64,000 nucleotides of DNA from positions 28,423-92,422 of the forward strand of contig JAJQEV010000118.1 of NCBI GenBank assembly GCA_021201475.1. Direction: 5' to 3'. The notes under the pieces were generated by a model. That model did not search any database and was not told where the DNA came from. It saw only the letters and a list, made by a program, of their open reading frames with translations. Made by a program: the position numbers and the translations under genes. This DNA is from Clostridiales bacterium (lineage in GTDB: Bacteria > Bacillota > Clostridia > Oscillospirales > Oscillospiraceae). Shown here one piece after another: positions 53,572 to 62,270 of this stretch. The stretch's first letter is position 1. Each line of letters begins with the position of its first letter.

Positions 53572-54146
53572 GCCGCCGCAGCGAGGTAATCGGGTTCGCA
53601 CTGACCGGCTCCTTCTGCACCCTGGCCCACGTTCTGCCGGTGGTGGAGGCGCTGGCGGGGCAGTATGAGACGGTCATCCCCATCCTCTCCGAGCATTGCG
53701 CCGCCATGGACACCCGCTTCGGCCCGGCGGAGCACTGGCGGCAGGAGCTGACGCGCATCTGCGGCCGCCCGCCCATCGATACGATTCAGGGGGCGGAACC
53801 CATCGGCCCGAGAAAGCTGCTGAACCTCCTGATTATTGCCCCCTGTACCGGGAATACCCTGGGGAAGCTGGCGGGGGGCATTACGGACACCTCCGTCACC
53901 ATGGCGGCCAAGGCCCACCTGCGCAACGAGAGGCCGGTGCTGGTGGGTGTTTCCACCAACGACGGGCTGTCCGCGTCGCTGCAAAACATCGGCGTGCTGG
54001 CCTGCCGGAGGAACTTCTATTTCGTCCCCTTCCGGCAGGACGACGCGGAGAAGAAGCCCTGCTCCCTGGTGGCGGACTGGGCGCAGCTTCCAGCCTGCGC
54101 CGAGGCGGCGCTGGGCCGCAAGCAGGTACAGCCCCTGCTGCTTTGA
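53568..54146 (+). CDS. dpaB: Dipicolinate synthase subunit DpaB (SpoVFB)
   Basis: 192 residues, flavoprotein fold. VIGFALTGSFCTLAHVLPVVEAL, LNLLIIAPCTGNTLGKLAGGITDTSVTMAAKA, and VLVGVSTNDGLSAS match SpoVFB. Overlaps dpaA (ATGA). Together they are direct evidence that the host makes endospores. Confidence 0.93.
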   Translation: MSRRSEVIGFALTGSFCTLAHVLPVVEALAGQYETVIPILSEHCAAMDTRFGPAEHWRQELTRICGRPPIDTIQGAEPIGPRKLLNLLIIAPCTGNTLGKLAGGITDTSVTMAAKAHLRNERPVLVGVSTNDGLSASLQNIGVLACRRNFYFVPFRQDDAEKKPCSLVADWAQLPACAEAALGRKQVQPLLL

Positions 54147-54249
54147 CGCGGCCGAAAGGAGACGGCGGCCTCCACCCGGAGAGTAACCCATCCTTTGCTG
54201 GGGCGCCAACCGGACAGCAGAGGCTCCGGAACCAAACGGCAACAAAGGC

Positions 54250-54290
54250 GCCGCCCGTTCCGCCAAGCGCGGAACGGGCGGCAAATCATG
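54250..54290. terminator. Hairpin after dpaB, weak terminator
   Basis: GCCGCCCGTTCCGC pairs with GCGGAACGGGCGGC, 14 base pairs, five-base loop. The flanking T run is poor on both strands, so the terminator role is tentative. It lies between convergent transcription units. Confidence 0.6.
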
Positions 54291-54341
54291 CCCGGCTTCA
54301 CCGATTGAAAAGCGCCCTTCAGGTGGCGGCGCTGCGCATTC

Positions 54342-55085
54342 TCACGCCCCGCCGTCCGGCTCCGCCCAAAAGACGTAAACACAGGTCTCCCCGTCTGCCC
54401 ACTGGACAGTGACTTCGACCAGCCAGCCATCGCCGCCCTCCGGCAGGGTCAGCACGCCGTCTGTGACGATGAGGACCGCTTCCCCGCCGCTGTCCTCATT
54501 GATGCAGACGGCGGTAACGGAGGCGGAATCCTCCCCATCCAAAGCCAGCGTCAGCGTCCTCTGGGCTGGGTCATAGGTCACAGTGGGCAGCCCCTCCGCA
54601 TCCTCCGTACGATAGTCCTCGGCGTCCATACCGCTTTCCTCCTCGGCGCTTTCGGCGCTGGCGGCATCCGTGCCGCTTTCCTCCTCGGCGCCGGTGAGGG
54701 CGTCCTCCGCCTCTGTCTCTACGGCTTCCCCTGCCACGGTCACAGACTGGCCGTCGCTGCCCTGGACGGACAGCAGCGGCGGCCACAGCACGGAAGCCTG
54801 ACCGGAGATGCCGCCCTCATCAGCTGCCTCCGCCTCCTCGGCGGTCTCTCCTGTGGCGGCGTCCTCAGCGGCAGCGTCCGCGGCGGTGTCGCTGCCGGTG
54901 ACGCTGCCCATCCACGCCCCGGCCCAGAACAGCCCCACCGCCAGCACGGCCACAGCGGCCAGGGCCGCCCAGCGCATCCAGTGGTTGGAGGTGCGGGGGA
55001 CGGCCAGCGTTTTCACGTCTTCCGCCTCCTGCACCAGGTCGCCGTCCACCCGGCCGATGGCGTCCAGCAGCTTTTCGTGCTTCAT
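54342..55085 (-). CDS. Probable anti-sigma factor (membrane protein)
   Basis: 247 residues. N-terminal cytoplasmic helix (KLLDAIGRVDGDLVQEAED) of the kind found in Clostridial ECF anti-sigma proteins, membrane helix (WAALAAVAVLAVGLFWAGAW), then an acidic Ala/Glu-rich region and a C-terminal beta-rich domain (TYDPAQRTLTLALDG, EVTVQWADGETCVYVFW). Its ATG overlaps the stop of the ECF sigma gene by four bases, the hallmark of a sigma/anti-sigma pair. Anti-sigma function is inferred from this context. Confidence 0.72.
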   Translation of the reverse strand: MKHEKLLDAIGRVDGDLVQEAEDVKTLAVPRTSNHWMRWAALAAVAVLAVGLFWAGAWMGSVTGSDTAADAAAEDAATGETAEEAEAADEGGISGQASVLWPPLLSVQGSDGQSVTVAGEAVETEAEDALTGAEEESGTDAASAESAEEESGMDAEDYRTEDAEGLPTVTYDPAQRTLTLALDGEDSASVTAVCINEDSGGEAVLIVTDGVLTLPEGGDGWLVEVTVQWADGETCVYVFWAEPDGGA

Positions 55086-55636
55086 ACCGAAATGCCCTCC
55101 TCCTCCAGATACCGGCGCAGCCGCTTCCGGCTACGGTACAGCAGCGACTTCACCTTGCTCTCGCTGATGTGGTACCGCTGGGCGATTTCCTGAATGGAAT
55201 CAGCGTACCAGTAGCGCCGCAGGAAAATCACCCTGGTAACCTGGTCAGAGGCACGGAGGAAGGCGGTGATGGCCTCCGCCACCGCGATGGCGTCCAGATG
55301 GTTGTCCAGCCCCGGGCCAGCGGAGCAATCGTCCAACTCCAGGTCGATGGCCTCCAGCCCGCCGCCCCGCTTGGCGGCGTGGCGGCGGCGGTAGCGATCC
55401 AGGGAAAGATTCCGAGTGATGCGGCCAAGGAAGGCGGAGAGGATGTCCGGCCGTTCCGGGGGCATGGCGTTCCAGGCGTGGAACCAGGTATCGTTGACGC
55501 ACTCGTCCGCGTCCTCCCGGCTGCGCAGGACGTTCCAGGCGATGCTCTGGCAGTAGGCCCCGTATTTCCGGTCGCTCTCCGTCAGGGCAGCCTCGTCCCT
55601 GGCCCAGTAGAGGGCGACGATCTGTTCATCTTCCAT
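55082..55636 (-). CDS. ECF-type RNA polymerase sigma factor
   Basis: 184 residues. Sigma region 2 (NVLRSREDADECVNDTWFHAWNAMPP) and region 4 (FLRRYWYADSIQEIAQRYHISESKVKSLLYRSRKRLRRYL). No region 1 or 3. ATG follows a weak GGAGCG. Transcribed with the overlapping anti-sigma gene. A target is not known; the adjacent lipoprotein gene on the same strand upstream is a candidate. Confidence 0.92.
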   Translation of the reverse strand: MEDEQIVALYWARDEAALTESDRKYGAYCQSIAWNVLRSREDADECVNDTWFHAWNAMPPERPDILSAFLGRITRNLSLDRYRRRHAAKRGGGLEAIDLELDDCSAGPGLDNHLDAIAVAEAITAFLRASDQVTRVIFLRRYWYADSIQEIAQRYHISESKVKSLLYRSRKRLRRYLEEEGISV

Positions 55637-55718
55637 TGTGTGCGCTCCTTCCGGCGAAGTCTCTCATTCTGTCAGACGCAAAAGGGGGCAGGGCGGTTGC
55701 GCTTCGGGTAAAATTTTT

Positions 55719-57878
55719 TCACGCCGCCCCGTCCAGCGCATCCGCCTCCAGCCAGGCCTCCCAGGGGACATCCTCCCAGCCGGCGGTGTCGAACCCCGCC
55801 CGGATACATTCCGCGTAGTAATTCAGCTTGGCCCTCAGGTTGGGGCAGGCCGCCCAATCCACGGTGCTGCTGTCACTCATCACGTTTTCAAAGAGCCGCG
55901 CCCGATCCTCCGTGGGGAAGGTCAGGCTGTAGGTGTCGATGAAGTAAACGTCCCTGCTGGTGGTCAGGTCATAGACGAAGCTGTAAAATTCCTCGTAGCC
56001 GAAGGTTTCGTAGGAATAGGTGTAGCAGTCCCCAAACTGCTGAGAGGAGGGGTTCAGTTCGTTCCACACTTCTTCATCCACCCCTCCGGCGTCGCTGAAC
56101 AGCAGGCGGATCTCAATGGCGTGGCTGATTTCATGGTGCAGGGCGGTGCGCAGGTCCTCCGGGTTGCAGCAGTCCACCGCCAGCACGATGTGGCTGTCGC
56201 TGGTGGTTTGCAGGCCTCCGGCGTAGTCCAGCACGCCGTCCCCGATGCCGATGATACTCCCGGCCAGGTACAGCTCAATGCCCTCCAGCCACTGGCACTC
56301 GAACTGGCGGAAGAAGCCCTCCGGGTACTTGGCAAGCTCCTCCTCCAGTATCTCCAGCGCATAGGCCACCGTGTCGTGGTCGGACAGAGCGGTGATGGCG
56401 TAGCTGCCCAGGAAATTGCGACATTCGTCAGAGAGATAAATGGTCAGCCCGTACTGTTCCTCCAGGGCGTCCGCCTCGGCCCGCAAATCCGCCAGCTCCT
56501 CCGGACAGTCCTGGGGCTGAAAATAGGCGGGGTCCCAGCTTTCCGTCACGTCGGCAATCATGGGGTCGGCGTAGACCGCTTCGGACACCTCAAGTCCCTC
56601 CATGCCGCCGGTACCGGTGGTGTAATCCCATCGGTAGAAGTACAGGGCCAGGGAGTCCCCCTGGATGGGAATCAGCAGCGCGTTCTCCTCCGGCAGCAAG
56701 ACAGGGGTGCCGCACAGCCAAACGTATTGCTCCTCTACGGAGAAGCTGGTGCTGCTGACCGGATTGTGCTCCTGGTCGTACAGCCCCAGGCGCACCGTAG
56801 AGCCCTCCTCGCTCCACTCCGTTTTGTAAAACAGCAGCTGCCGGTCGGCCAGCACCTCCAGGGAGATGGCCTCCTCCTCATCCCAGGTATAGGTGGCAGG
56901 CTCCTGACCGGTGAAGACCGTATAGGAGGCGTCATTCTCCTCCAGGGACGAGGTGCTGACAACCAGCACGCCGTTGTCGGCGTACAGAGTCGCCGCACCG
57001 GTCTCCCGCAGGTACAGGAACTCCCCCGTATCCAGATTCACCACGGCGTCATAATACTGCAAGTCCCCCGCCATGCCGTACAGGATGGCATATTGGACGC
57101 CGTCCTCTCCGGAAAAAATCCCGTCCAGATAGCTGACGGAGAAGTTCCGCTGCAGCGATACCGCCGTCCCCGCGCCGCTGCCGTCCGTAGCACGGCGCAG
57201 CAGTGTGCCGTCCTCCACATAGTAGAGCCATCTGCCGTCCTCGGTGATGCAGCCGAACAGTTCACCGCTGCACTCCAGCTCTGTCACCAGGTTCAGGCTG
57301 TCATCATAGCACAGGGCGGAGAGGGTGCCGTCCGAATGCTGCGTCCAACTCCACAGCAGGCTCCCGCTCTGCTCCACGTAGGAGAAGTTGATTTCGTCGG
57401 CCTCCGGCAGCGCCACGGTCCGCTCCACCTGGCCGGTCTCCCAATCGTAAATGGCCAGGTACTCTTTGACGTTGGCAATGTCCCACGCATCTCCCTCGGA
57501 GATGTTGATTTGCCGGTCGGACAGGCTGTACAGTGCCGCCAGTTTGCCGTTTGACAAGTCGTAGAGCTGGGACAGGGTGAAGTACCCCTCCTCCGTCTCC
57601 GCGTCCGGGGCCAGCCGCCCCAGCAGCTCAACGTCGCCGTTGGCGCTGTCCACCGCCTCCCCGGTCAGGGTCAGGCCGCTGATCCGGTAGGGGTTCTCCT
57701 CCGGTTCCGCCTCCGGCGGAACATCGGAGGTCGCGGAGCCATCGGACGCGGGAAGCGCAGCGGAAACCGAATGGGCGGGCAAATCGTTGCCCACAGCCAC
57801 CCGCCCGCAGCCGGACAGCAGAAAGAGCGCGGCGCAAAGCACCCCGATGAACATGAACTGCCTGCACTGCTTCATCAT
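55719..57878 (-). CDS. Lipoprotein with a C-terminal zinc-metallopeptidase domain
   Basis: About 719 residues. Lipoprotein signal with lipobox LLSGCG. Residues about 60-450 are a beta-rich repeat region (DGRWLYYVEDGTLLRRATDG, NGVLVVSTSS) that could be a propeller. Residues about 480-719 contain HHEISH (HExxH) in RTALHHEISHAIEIRLLF, and later FPTEDRARLFENVM, where Glu would be a third zinc ligand, as in lethal-factor-like and PF15890-type peptidases. A secreted peptidase on the outer face of the membrane is predicted; the substrate is unknown. It lies upstream of, and in the same direction as, the ECF sigma/anti-sigma genes. Confidence 0.72.
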   Translation of the reverse strand: MMKQCRQFMFIGVLCAALFLLSGCGRVAVGNDLPAHSVSAALPASDGSATSDVPPEAEPEENPYRISGLTLTGEAVDSANGDVELLGRLAPDAETEEGYFTLSQLYDLSNGKLAALYSLSDRQINISEGDAWDIANVKEYLAIYDWETGQVERTVALPEADEINFSYVEQSGSLLWSWTQHSDGTLSALCYDDSLNLVTELECSGELFGCITEDGRWLYYVEDGTLLRRATDGSGAGTAVSLQRNFSVSYLDGIFSGEDGVQYAILYGMAGDLQYYDAVVNLDTGEFLYLRETGAATLYADNGVLVVSTSSLEENDASYTVFTGQEPATYTWDEEEAISLEVLADRQLLFYKTEWSEEGSTVRLGLYDQEHNPVSSTSFSVEEQYVWLCGTPVLLPEENALLIPIQGDSLALYFYRWDYTTGTGGMEGLEVSEAVYADPMIADVTESWDPAYFQPQDCPEELADLRAEADALEEQYGLTIYLSDECRNFLGSYAITALSDHDTVAYALEILEEELAKYPEGFFRQFECQWLEGIELYLAGSIIGIGDGVLDYAGGLQTTSDSHIVLAVDCCNPEDLRTALHHEISHAIEIRLLFSDAGGVDEEVWNELNPSSQQFGDCYTYSYETFGYEEFYSFVYDLTTSRDVYFIDTYSLTFPTEDRARLFENVMSDSSTVDWAACPNLRAKLNYYAECIRAGFDTAGWEDVPWEAWLEADALDGAA

Positions 57879-57961
57879 GCCGCCATCCTTTTCCTGTAAA
57901 AATGACAAGACTTATGCAAATCGCACTTTCATTATAGCACAGCGCACCGTGGAGCGCAATC

Positions 57962-58008
57962 AAAAAAAGACCGACCCCGGACGGAAAACTTTTCCAGGGT
58001 CGGTTTTT
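57962..58008 (-). terminator. Terminator of the carboxyltransferase gene
   Basis: On the minus strand ACCGACCC pairs with GGGTCGGT around a long loop, followed by seven T's. Confidence 0.8.
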
Positions 58009-58029
58009 GCTTGCTTATTGGAATGGGGG

Positions 58030-59547
58030 TTACAGCGGAATATTGCCGTGGTGAGGCTTATCGCTGCCGATGCCCATGGTGGTGTAGGCTTCCAACGCCT
58101 TCTCCAGCATACGGCGGGTGTCCTGGGGCTGAATCACGTCGTCGATATACCCCAGCTTCGCGCCCACATAGGGGTTCAGGTGGATGCGGGTGTATTCGTC
58201 GGTCTTCTCCTTCAGCACTTCGTCCTTCCGGTCACCGGCGGCCTTGATCTCCTTCTTGTTGATGATTTTGACCGCGCCCTCCGCGCCCATGACGGCGATT
58301 TCGGCATAGGGCCAGGCCCACACGATGTCCGCCCCCAGGCCCTTGCTGCACATGGCGATGTAGGCGCCGCCGTAGGCCTTGCGCAGCACCAGGGTGATTT
58401 TCGGCACCTTCGCCTCGGAGTAGGCGTACAGCATTTTCGCCCCGTGGCGGATGATGCCGTTATGCTCCTGGTCGCTGCCCGGGAAGAAGCCGGGCACATC
58501 CACCAGCGTCACCAGGGGGATGTTGAAGGCGTCGCAGGTGCGGATGAAGCGGGCGGCCTTGCAGCTGGCGTTCACGTCCAGGCAGCCGCCGATGACGGCG
58601 GGCTGATTGGCCACGAAGCCCACGCTCTGGCCGTTCACCCGACCAAAGGCGGTGACGATGTTGGCGGCGAACTCCGGCTCGATCTCGTACAGGGATTCGG
58701 TGTCCGCCAGGTAGTCCAGCACCCGCTTCACGTCGTAAATCTTGCGCTTATTCTCCGGCACGACGTTCTCAATGCCCCGCTGCCAGCGGGCTTTGAACTT
58801 TTTGCTGACGGGGGCCGCCTCGCCGCTGTTCTGGGGGAGATAGCTCAACAGGGCGCGGATCTTGTCCAGGCACTCCTTATCGTCCTTGGCACGGACGTGG
58901 GCCACGCCGTTCTTGCGCATGTGAACGTCCACGCCGCCCAGCTCCTGCATGGTGATATCCTCACCGATGACCTCCTTCACCACGCCGGGGCCGGTGACGA
59001 ACATCTCGCCGGTGCCCTCCACGAAGAAGATAAAGTCCTGCAAGGCGGGGGAATAGGACGCGCCGCCGGCGCAGGGACCCATGATGGCGGTGATTTGTGG
59101 AATATGGCCGGAGGACTGGACGTTGTTATAGAAGATGCTGCCGTACTGGGCCAGCGCCTCGATGCCCTCCTGAATCTTCGCGCCGCCGGAGTCCATCAGG
59201 CCGATGATGGGCACGCCGGCCTTCTGGGCGGCCTTTTGGGCCTCAATGATTTTCCGGGCGTTGGAGGCAGACAGGCTGCCCCCCTGGATGGTGAAGTCCT
59301 GGGCGTAGGCGTAGGCGTAGCGGCCGTTGATTTTGCCGTAGCCGGCAATCACGCCGTCCCGGGCCACAGGCTTTTCCAGCCCCTGGCCCCGGTTCTGGAA
59401 GGTGTTCATCTCCAGGAAGGTGTCCTTATCAAAGAGGTAGTCCAGCCGCTCATCGGCGGTCATCTTCCCCTTGGCGTGCTGGCGGTCGGCGTTTCCGCTG
59501 CTCACCAGCCGTTTGCGCTGTTCCTCTAGTTCTTGCAGGCAATCCAT
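58030..59547 (-). CDS. Acyl-CoA carboxylase/decarboxylase carboxyltransferase subunit (MmdA/PccB type)
   Basis: 505 residues, two crotonase-like halves. GGSLSASNARKI, IGLMDSGGAKIQEG (oxyanion hole), ITAIMGPCAGGASYSPAL, VDVPGFFPGSDQEHNGIIRHGAKML, and KAYGGAYIAMCSKGLGAD are typical of methylmalonyl-CoA/glutaconyl-CoA decarboxylase alpha and propionyl-CoA carboxylase beta chains. The acyl-CoA cannot be fixed from these motifs. Biotin carrier and membrane subunits are not next to it, so it must work with proteins coded elsewhere. ATG with a weak AAGGAGC upstream. Confidence 0.9.
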   Translation of the reverse strand: MDCLQELEEQRKRLVSSGNADRQHAKGKMTADERLDYLFDKDTFLEMNTFQNRGQGLEKPVARDGVIAGYGKINGRYAYAYAQDFTIQGGSLSASNARKIIEAQKAAQKAGVPIIGLMDSGGAKIQEGIEALAQYGSIFYNNVQSSGHIPQITAIMGPCAGGASYSPALQDFIFFVEGTGEMFVTGPGVVKEVIGEDITMQELGGVDVHMRKNGVAHVRAKDDKECLDKIRALLSYLPQNSGEAAPVSKKFKARWQRGIENVVPENKRKIYDVKRVLDYLADTESLYEIEPEFAANIVTAFGRVNGQSVGFVANQPAVIGGCLDVNASCKAARFIRTCDAFNIPLVTLVDVPGFFPGSDQEHNGIIRHGAKMLYAYSEAKVPKITLVLRKAYGGAYIAMCSKGLGADIVWAWPYAEIAVMGAEGAVKIINKKEIKAAGDRKDEVLKEKTDEYTRIHLNPYVGAKLGYIDDVIQPQDTRRMLEKALEAYTTMGIGSDKPHHGNIPL

Positions 59548-59810
59548 ACTCTATAGCTCCTTTTGCGGCAAGGGCGGTCACGCTGCGCCTCTCTGGTTTG
59601 CGCAGCCCGCATTCAGGTTCCTGTGACGGTTCTTGCCGTACCCGCGTGGCGTGGGTGTTTGCGTTCCCCCCCTGCTGCTGAATAACCGACAATGAAAACA
59701 GTTCACAATCTTTATTATACCACGGAAATCAGAACCCGTAAAGAGATTTTATGCGTTTCCCGGCCAGAATGATCCGGTTTTTTTCATCCGGAGCGCCCCC
59801 GGGAAGCGGC

Positions 59811-60725
59811 TCAACCGAACAGCCCGCTGAACAGGCTCTTGAAGAAGTCCACGATGGACTGAATCAGTGCGGTGAACGCATTGGAGCTGCCGTCCGTCAC
59901 CCCGCTCTCGTCCAGCTTCTCCAGCTCGGACTTGATGGAGTCGTAGAGGTCGGAGGCCTGCTGCTTGATGGTGTCCAGGTCGATGTCCGCGTTTTGCAGC
60001 TTGACGATCAGGTCGATGATTTTCTGGCGGGTCTCATCGTCCAGGGTGACGCCCATGTTCTCGCAGAGCTGATCCAGAGTATCGCCGATCTCGTCCTCAT
60101 CCAATCCCTCGGACAGGGCCTTTTCCTTCAATACGGCGATGAGCTTGGTGGCGGTGTCGCTGTCTCCGATGGCCTCCCCCACCTCGCCGGTGGTGACGAG
60201 TTCATCGGCGGCGGCGTCTGTGGCGTCCTCGTCCAGTTCCTCCCCGGTCATGATGGAGTAGGCTTTGAAGGCGCTGGCCAGGGCGCAGGTGCCGCTGAGG
60301 GTGGTGGGGGCCGCCACATAGACCTCCACGTCCGCCACCCCGGCATCGGCCAGGGCGGTCTGATACATCTCCTCCGTGCAATAGCTGATATTATAGGTGG
60401 TGACGGTGATGCCGCTGCCCTCCTCGGCGGGGATCAGCAGGATGGAGGACAACGCCTTCGTCCCCAGCAGGGAGGCAGAGAGGTAGCTGCCGAACAGCTC
60501 CTCTTCCTCCTCATGGGTGGTATAGCTGACCTCGTACTCCGAAAGGTCGTCCACATCCAGCAGCTTCAGCACGGTTTTCTCCTGGCTGTCGCTGAGGTCC
60601 TCCCCCAGAATCAGGTAGCCGGCGGTATCCTCCGAAGCGGCGCTTCCGCTGGCCAGGGCTGCGGTGGGCAGCATCGCCAATATGCTCAGGGCCAGCGCCC
60701 CGGCGGTGAATCTTTTGAACTTCAT
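59811..60725 (-). CDS. DUF1002 secreted protein
   Basis: 304 residues. Signal peptide (FKRFTAGALALSILAMLPTAALA), then the DUF1002 domain: GSAASEDTAGYLILGEDLS, LLGTKALSSILLIP, NISYCTEEMYQTALADAGV, LSGTCALASAFKAYSIMTGEEL. A helical C-terminus (about 210-304). Function unknown; conserved in Firmicutes. A 45-residue near-identical start is duplicated at 48.1 kb. Its promoter is TTGCAT-16-TATACT. Confidence 0.88.
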   Translation of the reverse strand: MKFKRFTAGALALSILAMLPTAALASGSAASEDTAGYLILGEDLSDSQEKTVLKLLDVDDLSEYEVSYTTHEEEEELFGSYLSASLLGTKALSSILLIPAEEGSGITVTTYNISYCTEEMYQTALADAGVADVEVYVAAPTTLSGTCALASAFKAYSIMTGEELDEDATDAAADELVTTGEVGEAIGDSDTATKLIAVLKEKALSEGLDEDEIGDTLDQLCENMGVTLDDETRQKIIDLIVKLQNADIDLDTIKQQASDLYDSIKSELEKLDESGVTDGSSNAFTALIQSIVDFFKSLFSGLFG

Positions 60726-60767
60726 GTCACATAAATCTCCCTTCTGGCAGGTCTTCCATGCAGCTTC

Positions 60768-60795
60768 AGTATAACACAGCTTTTCAAAAATGCAA
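60768..60795 (-). promoter_or_regulatory. Promoter of the DUF1002 gene
   Basis: TTGCAT (60795-60790), 16 bases, TATACT (60773-60768) on the minus strand. The same motif with the same spacing occurs at 48037-48064. Confidence 0.7.
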
Positions 60796-60889
60796 GAGGT
60801 CAGTCAATGGGGAGTTGTCCATCTTCCTGTACAAGAAAACGAAACGGAACCCCATAATTCTTCCCGTCATTATGAAAGTGTGAGAATAC

Positions 60890-60930
60890 AAAACAGGTGC
60901 TACCGCAAGCGGTAGCACCTGTTTTTGTTT
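60890..60930. terminator. Strong terminator-type hairpin
   Basis: AAACAGGTGCTACCGC pairs with GCGGTAGCACCTGTTT around AA, followed by TTGTTT. It lies between the DUF1002 promoter and the frameshifted remnant and would end transcripts coming from the remnant on the minus strand or from the left on the plus strand. Confidence 0.85.
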
Positions 60931-60994
60931 AAGTATACGCTATGCGGTAGAAACGCTAGAGCAAGGCAGTGGGGCTTGTTGTACGTAGTACAAT

Positions 60995-61337
60995 TTAAAT
61001 TAGTGAACGTTTTATCATTGCGATTTTTGTTTCAATCACTCTCATATCAAGATATACGTCAGAGTCGAGGATTCTCATTCTATCATTAACCGGTAAAAAC
61101 AAATCAAGCACTTCACGTTGATTCAGACACTCTGTTGAGGAAAATATTTTTTCGTTCAGTTCCTTATGACAGTCAAAGTAGGCCATCGCGTCATACCCGT
61201 ATTTTTTTGCAGTACCTCGTAGGATCAAATGCCTTGTTATCATTTATAAAACATAAATTAATATCGCCAAAAGTAAGATCTTCAAATCTACATCGTGCAA
61301 CAAAAGCATTATTACTCCGGCAAATAAATAACGGTAC
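60995..61337 (-). pseudogene. Frameshifted remnant of an unknown AT-rich gene
   Basis: On the minus strand two frames join at an A7 run near 61204-61210. Upstream: RSNNAFVARCRFEDLTFGD, INLCFINDNKAFDPTRYCKK; downstream: YGYDAMAYFDCHKELNEKIF, SSTECLNQREVLDLFLPVND and on to TKIAMIKRSLI. One extra A breaks the reading. The 5' end is cut off at the transposase remnant. Base use is more AT-rich than the surrounding host genes. I do not recognise the family. It may be a mobile-element cargo gene. Alternatively, the A7 run might allow slippage. Confidence 0.55.
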
Positions 61338-62105
61338 TCATTCTTCGTCCGGCTTTCTGTAAGACTCAAGTGCGGGATGCTCGAAGTATGCTTTCACATG
61401 GTCGCCATCATGAGCGATGCCAGACATAAAATGGTCTGCCTGAGTCTGCAATTCGTTGGCATTTTTAACCTGTTCTCTTGTCCCAATAGACTGCTTCAGG
61501 TCGTGGTTCAGGTATTCATCCGGATTGTATTCGGGCGAATATGGCGGAAGGTAAAACAGTGCTATTTGGTTGCTGTGGTCGGTGGCCCACTGCGTTGCCT
61601 TTTTGCTGTGATGTACACGCAGATTATCCAAAATCAGATAGACCTTACGTCCGGCATCCTTGATAAGCCGTTCCATAAAGTCAATCAGTTTATCTGCGTT
61701 CATTGAGTCTGCACTGAACATAAAATGAACCTTTCCGCGATTGCTGATAGCACTGATCATATTGATGTGCATTTTTACTGTTTGAACCTTCAAAACGGGT
61801 GTTTGGCCTTTGGGCGCATAACCACGGGCATAGTTGCTGGTGTTCTGAACCGCCGTTTCGTCTCCCCAGAAGATTTCAGCGCCTTCTTTTTTCGCCTTCG
61901 CGTGAATTTGAAGATATGTCTCCTCCAGCCACTCCTTTACCTGCTCTGGCTTTTGATTTATGGCCTGTTTTGCCGGTCTCTGCACGGTAAATCCCCAGCG
62001 TCGGAGGTATTTCGCCTAATGTACGAATAGGCATAGTGATCCCGTATTGTTCCTGAATCAGCTGCTGCACTGCATTGCGCGTCCATAGGCAACATTTCAT
62101 CTTCA
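61338..62105 (-). pseudogene. IS630-family transposase, truncated and frameshifted
   Basis: On the minus strand: LWTRNAVQQLIQEQYGITMP, then after one extra A (GAAATAC near 62016) the frame continues YLRRWGFTVQRPAKQAINQKP. The catalytic part follows: IFWGDETAVQN (first Asp), KVYLILDNLRVHHSKK (second Asp) and LPPYSPEYNPDEYLNHDLKQ (Glu), the DDE pattern of IS630/Tc1. The N-terminal helix-turn-helix part (about 100 residues) is missing, replaced by tail-gene sequence at about 62105. No inverted repeats were found at the ends. Not functional. Confidence 0.85.
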
Positions 62106-62270
62106 ACTGGGAAGTCACTGACGGGTAGTCATATTCATCGTTGTGGCTTTCCACGAACATATCGTTGACCATGCCGATTGTAAGCAGGTCAAGGTCACGG
62201 ATTGAAATTCCTAACTGGACGCACCGCAGCAGAAAGAGGGGCGTCGTCATCTCTCTGCTGCTTTTCTGAA
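62106..62270 (-). pseudogene. Truncated T extension of the phage tail assembly chaperone
   Basis: In the -1 frame relative to the G gene: MTTPLFLLRCVQLGISIRDL, DLLTIGMVNDMFVESHNDEY, DYPSV, typical of the T part of a G/GT chaperone pair in Firmicute siphophages. It runs into transposase sequence at about 62105 and therefore lacks its end. Confidence 0.7.

Noticed and set aside
55638..57554. 638-residue open frame on the plus strand opposite the lipoprotein gene
   Set aside because: Shadow frame; no recognisable domain, while the minus strand has a lipobox and HExxH.
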